Positions 1-8,289 of a stretch of 64,000 nt of DNA are shown piece by piece. The number at the start of each line of letters is the position of its first letter. Position 1 is the first letter of the stretch. The position numbers were made by a program, and so were the translations under genes. The DNA lies in NCBI GenBank assembly GCA_945874735.1, contig CAMCHI010000001.1, positions 62,001 to 126,000 on the forward strand. Direction: 5' to 3'. The notes beneath the pieces were generated by a model that was not told the origin of the DNA, did no database searches, and was given only the letters and a program-made list of their open reading frames with translations. Source of the stretch: an uncultured Arcanobacterium sp. (GTDB lineage Bacteria; Actinomycetota; Actinomycetes; Actinomycetales; Actinomycetaceae).

Positions 1-61
1 TTTGTTGCTTCAGTAGTTAGGGAAGTAGCAAAGCCTAATTGTCCAGCAAGATTGCAAATTT

Positions 62-102
62 GGCCTGCCGGTCGGCGCAGTCGATCGCGCTACCGGCAGG
101 CC
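62..102 (+). other. GC-rich hairpin upstream of araB (terminator, attenuator or REP-like)
   Basis: Perfect 11-bp inverted repeat ggcctgccggt (62-72) / accggcaggcc (92-102), with an inner gcgc/gcgc stem, followed by gttatttatagtttt. Confidence 0.6.
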
Positions 103-129
103 GTTATTTATAGTTTTAAGGATATAAAA

Positions 130-1788
130 ATGAGCAACGAAAAATATGTAGTAGGTATTGATTTTGGTACCTTATCCGGACGTGTCGTGGTAGTGCGCAC
201 CTCTGACGGTGTGACCGTAGGAGAAGCGGTAAAAGAGTACACCCACGGCGTGATGGACACTAATTTAACCGCGGGAGATGGTCAAAAGCTCCCACCTGAG
301 TTCGCTTTGCAAGTGCCTGCCGATTACATGGAAGTATTTGCCCAGGCGATTCCACAAGCTTTAGCAGAAGCTAACATTGATAAGAACGACATTGTAGGTA
401 TCGGTGTTGATGCCACCTCCGCTACCGTGTTTGTAACCACCGCAGACGGTACACCGATTAATGAACTTCCTGGCTTTGAAAATAATCCACACGCTTACAT
501 TAAGTTATGGAAGCATCATGGAGGGCAGGATCAAGCAGACCGTCTAGTTAAACTGGCACAAGAGCGTAACGAGCCTTGGTTAGGGCGTTATGGTGGAGTG
601 CTTTCTTCTGAGTTGCTATTACCAAAGGTGCTAGAGATCTACGAAAAAGCGCCAGAAGTATATGAAAAGGCAGATGTAATCATTAATCTTTTAGACTGGG
701 CTACTTGGAAGCTAACAGGTGTACTTGCCTACTCTGCTGGTGATTCTGGTTATAAGCGTATGTATCAGGACGGAACTTATCCTTCCAAGGAATATTTAGA
801 GGCAGCCGCGCCTGGTTTCGGAGATGTGTTTGAAACTAAGATGGCTGGTCCAATCGTGCCACTAGGTGGCAAGATTGGTGAACTTACCCCAGAAATGGCA
901 GAACTAACTGGTTTACCAGCTGGTATTGCAGTAGCTGCTGGCAATATTGACGCGCACGTAGTAGTAGCAGGTGCAAACGCAGTAAAGCCAGGTCAGCTAA
1001 CCGCCATTATGGGCACTTCCACTTGCTATGTGGTGTCCACGGAAGAATATCATGACTGCCCAGGTATTTTTGGTACCGTATTGGGCGGTGCAGTAGATGG
1101 TTTGTGGGGATATGAAGCCGGACAAACTGCTGTGGGTGATATTTTCGCTTGGTTCACTGATTCTCATGTACCAGCTGAGTATGTGGCAGAAGCTAAGGCT
1201 GAAGGTATTTCGGTGCACGAATTGCTAGTGCGTAAAGCACAAGAGCAAGAAGTAGGCGCACACGGTATTGTGGCTTTGGACTGGTTTAATGGCAATCGCT
1301 CTCCATTATCAGATTCTCTCCTCTCCGGTTTGATTCTGGGGCAAACTCTCACCACTAAGCCAGAAGATACCTATCGGGCACTGCTAGAATCTACAGCTTT
1401 CGGTGCGCGCGTAATTATTGAGAATTTCGAGGCGCATGGCATCGAAATTAAAGAGATTGTGGGAGCTGGCGGTCTGCTAAAGAATAAGTTCTATATGCAG
1501 ATGTTGGCAGATATTACTCGCCGTCCAATCTCGGTATCAAACGCTCCGCAAACTGGCGCATTAGGTTCGGCAGTGTTTGCGGCAGTAGCAGCCGGAGTTT
1601 ATGATGACGTATTAGCTGCGTCTTCGGCAATGGCTGATACCACTGAGAATGCTTACTTGCCTAATGAAGAACGATCCAAGAAGTACGATGAGCTATATGC
1701 GGTTTATCAAGAGCTCTCGAATTTCTTTGGTAAGTCGGAAGACTCCTTAATGCATCGTTTAAAGGCAATTAAGGCATCGACTTTCTAA
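130..1788 (+). CDS. araB: Ribulokinase (FGGY family)
   Basis: MSNEKYVVGIDFGTLSGRVVVV start and C-terminal GAGGLLKNKFYMQMLADITRRPI; AAGGA Shine-Dalgarno 8 nt before ATG at 130, so the track start at 52 is probably too early. Confidence 0.93.
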   Translation: MSNEKYVVGIDFGTLSGRVVVVRTSDGVTVGEAVKEYTHGVMDTNLTAGDGQKLPPEFALQVPADYMEVFAQAIPQALAEANIDKNDIVGIGVDATSATVFVTTADGTPINELPGFENNPHAYIKLWKHHGGQDQADRLVKLAQERNEPWLGRYGGVLSSELLLPKVLEIYEKAPEVYEKADVIINLLDWATWKLTGVLAYSAGDSGYKRMYQDGTYPSKEYLEAAAPGFGDVFETKMAGPIVPLGGKIGELTPEMAELTGLPAGIAVAAGNIDAHVVVAGANAVKPGQLTAIMGTSTCYVVSTEEYHDCPGIFGTVLGGAVDGLWGYEAGQTAVGDIFAWFTDSHVPAEYVAEAKAEGISVHELLVRKAQEQEVGAHGIVALDWFNGNRSPLSDSLLSGLILGQTLTTKPEDTYRALLESTAFGARVIIENFEAHGIEIKEIVGAGGLLKNKFYMQMLADITRRPISVSNAPQTGALGSAVFAAVAAGVYDDVLAASSAMADTTENAYLPNEERSKKYDELYAVYQELSNFFGKSEDSLMHRLKAIKASTF

Positions 1789-1814
1789 ACTAGAAAACTG
1801 GTTTAGATCTGAAC

Positions 1815-1859
1815 GGACGGGCTCGTTTTTTCCCCCTCCCTTCTTTAGCGGGCCCGTCC
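1815..1859 (+). terminator. Putative terminator after araB
   Basis: ggacgggc (1815-1822) / gcccgtcc (1852-1859) inverted repeat just after the araB stop. Confidence 0.5.
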
Positions 1860-2004
1860 TCCTCCCTAATTAGTTACTTGACTTTACTAAATTAGGTACG
1901 GGGAGAGAGAAATAAACAGGGGAGGCGAACTAAAAATAATGCCGACAAGTATTGATTTTAATAGTGAATTTGTAAAGAAGTTTTAACGATAGGCAGAGCG
2001 CAGC

Positions 2005-2709
2005 ATGACTTTATGGACGGATTTAACTGCCGAGCAACAGGCGTTAGTTAATGAAACACGCCAACGAGTAGCGCAACTACATCAGCATTTACCTGCCAAC
2101 AATTTAGTAGTGTGGACGGCAGGAAATGTATCAGAACGAGTGCCGGGACTAGACCTGATGGTGATTAAGCCTTCGGGAGTGCAGTATGAACAATTATCTG
2201 CGCAAACCATGGTAGTCACTGATTTATATGGTAATAAAGTGGATTGCGGAGAGGAACACGATCTGCAACCATCTTCGGATACTTTTGCGCACGCTTACGT
2301 GTATCGGCATATGCCGCAAGTAGGAGGAGTAGTACATACGCACTCTACTTATGCCACGGCTTTCGCTGCAGCCCATCAGCCTATTCCGGTAGTTCTCACT
2401 ATGATTGCTGATGAATTTGGAGGAGAAATTCCGGTGGGTCCAGTAGCAATTATCGGAGATGATTCCATTGGCGAGGGTATTGTAGAAACCCTAAAAACTT
2501 CTAATTCTCCGGCAGTGCTTATGGCTAATCATGGCCCATTTACGGTTGGAAAAGACGGTTTAGCAGCGGTGAAAGCCGCGGTGATGGTGGAAGAAGTAGC
2601 CCGTACTGTGGCAATTGCCAATCAAATCGGGCAAGCCCAATTATTGCCACCTGATATTGTAGAAAAACTTTATGCGCGCTATCAGCATGTGTATGGACAG
2701 CAAGCATAA
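2005..2709 (+). CDS. araD: L-ribulose-5-phosphate 4-epimerase / class II aldolase family
   Basis: NVSERVPGLDLMVIKPSGVQYEQL and VVHTHSTYATAFA metal-binding motif; next to araB. Confidence 0.9.
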   Translation: MTLWTDLTAEQQALVNETRQRVAQLHQHLPANNLVVWTAGNVSERVPGLDLMVIKPSGVQYEQLSAQTMVVTDLYGNKVDCGEEHDLQPSSDTFAHAYVYRHMPQVGGVVHTHSTYATAFAAAHQPIPVVLTMIADEFGGEIPVGPVAIIGDDSIGEGIVETLKTSNSPAVLMANHGPFTVGKDGLAAVKAAVMVEEVARTVAIANQIGQAQLLPPDIVEKLYARYQHVYGQQA

Positions 2710-2781
2710 AAACACTCTCTTGGCAGGGAAAGTTACTGATTTAAGGTAGCAATATGCAGCAGGTAGAGAGGCCAATAGTTT

Positions 2782-2834
2782 AATATGGAGTAGTTGTTCG
2801 GTTTTTGTCTCCACCCGAATAACTGCTCCATATT
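2782..2834 (+). terminator. Long hairpin terminator between araD and tdh
   Basis: 20-bp stem aatatggagtagttgttcgg / ccgaataactgctccatatt with two G-U pairs, 13-nt loop, then tttatatttta. Confidence 0.75.
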
Positions 2835-2859
2835 TTTATATTTTAGGACGGGAGAGCTA

Positions 2860-3885
2860 ATGAAGGCTTTAGTGAAAACAAAACCAGGAGTGGGTTTAGA
2901 ACTAATCGATATTCCCCAGCCAGTAACCGGTCCAAATGATGTGAAAGTTAAAGTGCTACGCACCGGCATTTGTGGTACTGATGTGCATATCCAAAATTGG
3001 GATGGTTGGGCACAAAAAACGGTAGCTACTCCGCGGGTAATCGGGCATGAATTTGTGGGAGAAATTGTGGAAGTGGGTGAGTTGGTCACCGGCTTGCACG
3101 TTGGGCAAATAGTGTCGGGAGAAGGACACTATGTGTGTGGACGCTGTAGGGCTTGCTTAGCGGGTAGACGAGAAGTGTGCGCCAATACGCTTGGAATCGG
3201 TTATGCAGTAGATGGCGCTATGTGTGAGTATTTTACTTTTCCTGCTACTAACGCTTGGGTGCATCCACAAGATATTGATTTAGATGTAGCGGCTATTTTC
3301 GATCCTTTCGGCAATGCGGTACATACTGCATTGCAGTTCCCCTGTTTGGCAGAGGATGTATTAGTGACGGGGGCAGGCCCTATCGGTATTATGGCTGCGT
3401 TAGTGGCGCAATTCCAAGGTGCACGGCATGTGGTGCTTTCGGATATTTCCGAGGAGCGGTTAGCTTTAGCGCGCAATTTAGGTATTAAGCATACGGTTAA
3501 TGTGGCTAAACACGACTTAAGTAGCGTTTATGAACAGCTAAATATGAAAGAAGGTTTCGATGTAGGCTTGGAAATATCAGGGGCAGCTCCCGCGATTCGC
3601 TCCATGATTGATCATATGGTACATGGAGGCCGGATTGCCATGTTGGGTACGCCTGTACAAGATGTTGAGCTGGATTTATCGAAGATTATTTTCCATATGC
3701 TTACTTTGCAAGGAGTGACGGGACGGCGTATTTTTGAAACTTGGTATGCGGCTTCAGCACTGGTGAGTTCGGGTCTGGATATTTCTGGGGTGATCACGCA
3801 TCGTTTCCCGTACACGGAGTTTGCGCAAGCCTTCCAAGTAGCGGCAGACGGTAAGTCTGGCAAGGTAGTAATGCACTGGGATTAA
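2860..3885 (+). CDS. tdh: L-threonine 3-dehydrogenase (zinc alcohol dehydrogenase superfamily)
   Basis: MKALVKTKPGVGLELIDIP, RTGICGTDVHI, GHEFVGEIVEVG, CGRCRACLAGRREVC; followed by kbl. SD ggacgggag before ATG 2860. Confidence 0.9.
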   Translation: MKALVKTKPGVGLELIDIPQPVTGPNDVKVKVLRTGICGTDVHIQNWDGWAQKTVATPRVIGHEFVGEIVEVGELVTGLHVGQIVSGEGHYVCGRCRACLAGRREVCANTLGIGYAVDGAMCEYFTFPATNAWVHPQDIDLDVAAIFDPFGNAVHTALQFPCLAEDVLVTGAGPIGIMAALVAQFQGARHVVLSDISEERLALARNLGIKHTVNVAKHDLSSVYEQLNMKEGFDVGLEISGAAPAIRSMIDHMVHGGRIAMLGTPVQDVELDLSKIIFHMLTLQGVTGRRIFETWYAASALVSSGLDISGVITHRFPYTEFAQAFQVAADGKSGKVVMHWD

Positions 3886-3945
3886 TTCTTTTAGATAGAA
3901 AAATAGGCAAAATAGATTTTGTAACGGGAAAATACAGAGGTAAAA

Positions 3946-5172
3946 ATGGGGAAGAACTATTTGGCAATGCAAGAGCATTTAGCACAAGAACTAGCTATCT
4001 TAAAAGAGCAAGGTTTATACAAGGAAGAAGCTGCACTCACCACTGCGCAGTCTGCTCGTATCGGAGTGGAGGACGGCAGAGAAGTGCTGAACTTGTGTGC
4101 TAACAATTATTTAGGCTTGGCTGACTCTCCAGATTTAATTGCCGCTGCTAAAGATGCCTTAGATAACTGGGGTTTTGGTATGAGTTCGGTGCGTTTTATT
4201 TGTGGTACGCAGACTCAGCACACGAAACTAGAAGCTAAACTGACGCAATTTTTACACCCGCACGCTTTGCCTGGACAGTGGGATACTATTTTGTATTCTT
4301 CTTGTTTTGATGCTAATGGGGGCTTATTTGAAACTTTATTTGGGGCACAAGACGCTATTATTTCTGATGAGCTAAACCATGCTTCCATTATTGATGGTGT
4401 ACGTCTTTCTAAAGCAGCACGTTACCGTTATAAGAATCGTGATTTAGTAGATTTGGAAGCCCAATTGCAGGCGGCAGTAGCAGCTGGGGCACGCTTTAAA
4501 GTGATTGCCACCGATGGAGTATTTTCTATGGACGGTTATTTAGCTCCATTGCCTGAGATTTGCGATTTGGCTGATAAATATAATGCCCTAGTGATGGTAG
4601 ATGATTCTCATGCGGTCGGTTTTATGGGGAAAACTGGGGCAGGCACGCCAGAGTATTTTGGGGTGAGTGAACGGATAGATATTTTAACTGGTACGTTGGG
4701 TAAGGCTCTAGGAGGTGCTTCTGGGGGTTACACTTGTGCGCGTAAAGAAATTGTGGATTATTTGCGTCAGCGTTCTCGTCCTTACCTTTTCTCTAATTCT
4801 TTAGCACCGGCTATTACAGGTGCGAGTTTGCGAGTCTTAGAGATTTTAGAAAGTTCGGGAGAACTTTTGGAGCGTTTGCAGGAAAACACTCAGTATTTCC
4901 GTATGCGTATGGCTGAGGAAGGTTTTGATATTCCGCAGTCTACCCACCCGATTGTGCCGGTAATGTTGGGAGATGCAGTATTGGCAAATAAGATTGCCGA
5001 TGCAGTATTGGCGCGAGGGGTGTATGTGCGTGCTTTTTCTTATCCGGTTGTGCCTAAAGGTAAGGCGCGTATCCGTACCCAGATTTCTGCGCAGCTCACT
5101 CGAGAGCAGTTAGACCAAGCGGTGACGGCTTTTGTGGAAGCTCGCGCAGAAGTCTTAGGAGAAGTGCGCTAG
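3946..5172 (+). CDS. kbl: Glycine C-acetyltransferase (2-amino-3-ketobutyrate CoA ligase)
   Basis: PLP aminotransferase fold; [60 protein letters not shown]. Confidence 0.93.
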   Translation: MGKNYLAMQEHLAQELAILKEQGLYKEEAALTTAQSARIGVEDGREVLNLCANNYLGLADSPDLIAAAKDALDNWGFGMSSVRFICGTQTQHTKLEAKLTQFLHPHALPGQWDTILYSSCFDANGGLFETLFGAQDAIISDELNHASIIDGVRLSKAARYRYKNRDLVDLEAQLQAAVAAGARFKVIATDGVFSMDGYLAPLPEICDLADKYNALVMVDDSHAVGFMGKTGAGTPEYFGVSERIDILTGTLGKALGGASGGYTCARKEIVDYLRQRSRPYLFSNSLAPAITGASLRVLEILESSGELLERLQENTQYFRMRMAEEGFDIPQSTHPIVPVMLGDAVLANKIADAVLARGVYVRAFSYPVVPKGKARIRTQISAQLTREQLDQAVTAFVEARAEVLGEVR

Positions 5173-5173
5173 T

Positions 5174-6463
5174 TTATTTACTGCGCTTTACTGGCAACAC
5201 TAAGAATGCACCAAAAATGGTGATAAGCCCAGCGGTGAGGTAAAGCCCTGGATAGCCACCTAAGTATTTGAGCAGCATAGCAGCAGTTATGCCGGTAAGC
5301 ATATTGGTGATTCCTACGGTGAGGGTCATGATAGACATATCTCGTGCGCGAGTAGTGGCATAGGGTAGTACTTCGCTAATTAATGCTTGATCTACAGAAG
5401 TGAATGTACCCCAAGCTAACCCGAGTGCAACGGCGGCTACTATTACTAACGGGAAGCTGTTTACGAAAGACATTGCTATAGCGCTTCCGCCTGCGAGGAG
5501 AGCTGCGCAGATTACAAATACTTTGCGTCGTCCTAGACGGTCAGACCATTTACCGCTGAAAATTGCCGATAAAACGGTAAATAACGCATACACTAGGGTA
5601 AGTATCATTACTCCGTTCCCTGGATTTAGCACGGTGGCAGTGGGACGTAATCCAATATGATCTTCTAGATAGAAAAGTAGATAAAACAGGGTTACATAAT
5701 TGCCTAGATGTACTACGAATCGTGCAGTAAACACCCAGAAAAAGTCGCGATATTCAGATAGTTTATGTATTTCTTGACGGGTGGAGCGGGCTTGTGCAAT
5801 TTGAGTTTTTAAGGCAGCGCGTTGGCTTGCTTCTGCTTGGTGTATTTCCACTGAGAGTTTCCAAGTGCCAGAGGCGAGATAAAACAGCATAATGCCGATA
5901 AATAACCCTACGATTACTAGGTAGGCTAAACGTAAAGGAAGCAAGGCGGCAGCGATAGAACCGACCACTAATCCTAAAGTGTAGGTAGCGCCCAGAATAC
6001 CTGATACTATGCCGTATTGTCGTTGGGGGACGGTGTCAGGAGTGAGGGTCAAAATATTGTTGGTGCTGAGCACAGTAAAAAATTGGAAAGCGCTCCAAGC
6101 AGCTACGATAGTCCAATAGTTAGGGGTGAAAGATAAAGCCACTAGCATCATAGATGCCCCTAGGATACCGATAATAATCCAAGGAAGCCGTTTACCTAAT
6201 CGGGAGCGGGTGCGATCAGAAAGAGTACCGGCAAATAAGGTGGTGATTACTTGAGAAGTTCCTCCGATAGTCATCAACCAGCCTAGCATTTCACTTTTAT
6301 TGCTGGGGTCTAGAATCGACATTTGGGTGCCCAATAAAATTTGGGACGGAGCAGCCCAAGATACGCAGGTGGCAAAGTATAGTAAACCGTAATGTGAAAT
6401 CCATTTCCGGTTTACGTTAGCGCGCTGGTTGGTGTCTAAAGTTAAATCGGTAAGGCTAGACAT
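5174..6463 (-). CDS. MFS / GPH-type sugar transporter
   Basis: 12-TM hydrophobic pattern; DRTRSRLGKRLPWI and DRLGRRKVFVI MFS loops; TAATG overlap with the upstream glycosidase. Confidence 0.8.
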   Translation of the reverse strand: MSSLTDLTLDTNQRANVNRKWISHYGLLYFATCVSWAAPSQILLGTQMSILDPSNKSEMLGWLMTIGGTSQVITTLFAGTLSDRTRSRLGKRLPWIIIGILGASMMLVALSFTPNYWTIVAAWSAFQFFTVLSTNNILTLTPDTVPQRQYGIVSGILGATYTLGLVVGSIAAALLPLRLAYLVIVGLFIGIMLFYLASGTWKLSVEIHQAEASQRAALKTQIAQARSTRQEIHKLSEYRDFFWVFTARFVVHLGNYVTLFYLLFYLEDHIGLRPTATVLNPGNGVMILTLVYALFTVLSAIFSGKWSDRLGRRKVFVICAALLAGGSAIAMSFVNSFPLVIVAAVALGLAWGTFTSVDQALISEVLPYATTRARDMSIMTLTVGITNMLTGITAAMLLKYLGGYPGLYLTAGLITIFGAFLVLPVKRSK

Positions 6464-7734
6464 TACTGTGTATATCTTTCGTAGATTTCGGTAGTGATAG
6501 CGCCTGCATCAATAATTTCTTTAAGCATTTGTGCAGAAGGTTTTATATAACGGTTTAAGGTATCGGGTTCCATACCCACAATACCGAAGGTAGGAATCAT
6601 GCCTTCAGCCCACTCCCAGTTGTCTACAAAACACCAATGATAGTAGCGAGTAAAAGGTAGACCGCTTTCTATCATGGCGGTGAAGTGGTCAAGTAGATAT
6701 TGAGGACGGAAACTTTCTGGCCGAGAATTATCTGCACATCCGTTTTCGGTCACCCAAATAGGTAGATGATAACGTTCATGTAGACGTTTAGCTTGTTCAA
6801 TTAGCCCAGCTGGATAAATTTCCCAACCTAAATCATTAACTGGCACATTCGGGTAAGTGCCGTCTTTTAGAAAAGAACAGGCGGAGCGGGTGTAATAGTT
6901 GATACCGATTACATCGCAGTATTTACCCACTTGCAGGTCTTTAGGACGTGGGCCTATTATCGGGTGAAATACCCCAGAGAAACAGGCTTCTTCAATTACT
7001 GTATGGAATAAGTAGTTGGAAAGTTTAGTGCTAAAACGATGCAGAATATTGCGGGGGTTTAGAGGTGCAAAAGAGCGTACCGCATAGGCAAAAGTTACGG
7101 TAATTTTTCGCTTTGGACTATCTAATCTTTCGTGCAAGAGTTTATAGGCGCGTAGATGAGCGATAGCAAAGGTGCGCAACATGGAAAATACTTTAATTAG
7201 AGAGCGTTCTCCTGGTGGGAATACTCCTTGTAAATGCGCAAGAGTGGCAAATACATTTGGTTCATTTATGGTGATCCAATCATCTACAATATCCCCTAAA
7301 TGGTCGATTACTTTATTGACATAGCGTAAGAAATATTGCACATTATCTGGGTTGCTCATGCCGCCGCGATGTTCAATCCAAGCGGGATGCCCAAAGTGAT
7401 GTAGGGTCACGAGTGGACGGATTCCGCGTGCTTTCAAGTCGAGGATTTCAGCGCGATAGCGTTCTAAAGCGCTCTCATCAAATTGTTTAGGAGCTGGTTC
7501 GATACGTGCCCATTCCACGCTAATGCGGGCTATTTGTAGATGTAATTCTTCCATCAAGGCGTTATCTTCTTGCCAGCGTACCCAATGGTCGGTGGCTGGT
7601 TCGGGACTACTACCGTCGGCAATTTTTCCGGGGGTGTTTGCCCACATATGCCAATTGGAGTCTGTGAAATTTCCTTCTATTTGCATGGCGGCAGAAGCTG
7701 TGCCGATTAAAAAGTTCACCTTTGAATCTGTCAT
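6463..7734 (-). CDS. Glycoside hydrolase family 1 (beta-glucosidase-like)
   Basis: FLIGTASAAMQIEGN, TINEPNVFATLAHLQGVFPPG, WVTENGCAD (TENG nucleophile motif). Confidence 0.9.
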   Translation of the reverse strand: MTDSKVNFLIGTASAAMQIEGNFTDSNWHMWANTPGKIADGSSPEPATDHWVRWQEDNALMEELHLQIARISVEWARIEPAPKQFDESALERYRAEILDLKARGIRPLVTLHHFGHPAWIEHRGGMSNPDNVQYFLRYVNKVIDHLGDIVDDWITINEPNVFATLAHLQGVFPPGERSLIKVFSMLRTFAIAHLRAYKLLHERLDSPKRKITVTFAYAVRSFAPLNPRNILHRFSTKLSNYLFHTVIEEACFSGVFHPIIGPRPKDLQVGKYCDVIGINYYTRSACSFLKDGTYPNVPVNDLGWEIYPAGLIEQAKRLHERYHLPIWVTENGCADNSRPESFRPQYLLDHFTAMIESGLPFTRYYHWCFVDNWEWAEGMIPTFGIVGMEPDTLNRYIKPSAQMLKEIIDAGAITTEIYERYTQ

Positions 7735-8289
7735 ACCTTCTATTTTAGGGCTTGGGGTGCGTAGATGCTACACACATTTTGTTTTAGCTGGAGTTGCAAA
7801 GTGGGGGGGGCAGTAAAGGGCAGATCGTACTTGTTTACTTAAGTTAGCTAGGTGGGAGGGGGTGGAAAAATCAGGGATACGCGGGAAACAGTTTTATTTA
7901 AGTCGGCTATATGGTTATAGCGAAAATCATTGCCGAATTTTCTAAATAAAAATAGTGGTGTAGGTCTAAAGATATAAGAAAAAATTGTGGTTATTTTTGG
8001 CATGGAATAGTGTTTTTTGTTTTTTACGTGTATCTACTCCTAGTAGTGTAGGGGTGATAATCCTTGAAAATACAAGGAAAATTTTGCGCGGTGAAGATTT
8101 TTTTCACTTTTGCTGTGGTAGGCAACTTTATGCTTGGTAAATAAGGAACTGTAATGTTTTGACCTAAGTCCCAGCTACCGTTAGCGCTCGCGCTAGGGTA
8201 TTATTTTATGCGGAATTATAAACCACAAAGGCAGTGCTGAAACTATTGCAGCCGCTGCTTCTATCTACTCCCAACGAAGGGGAAAGTAC

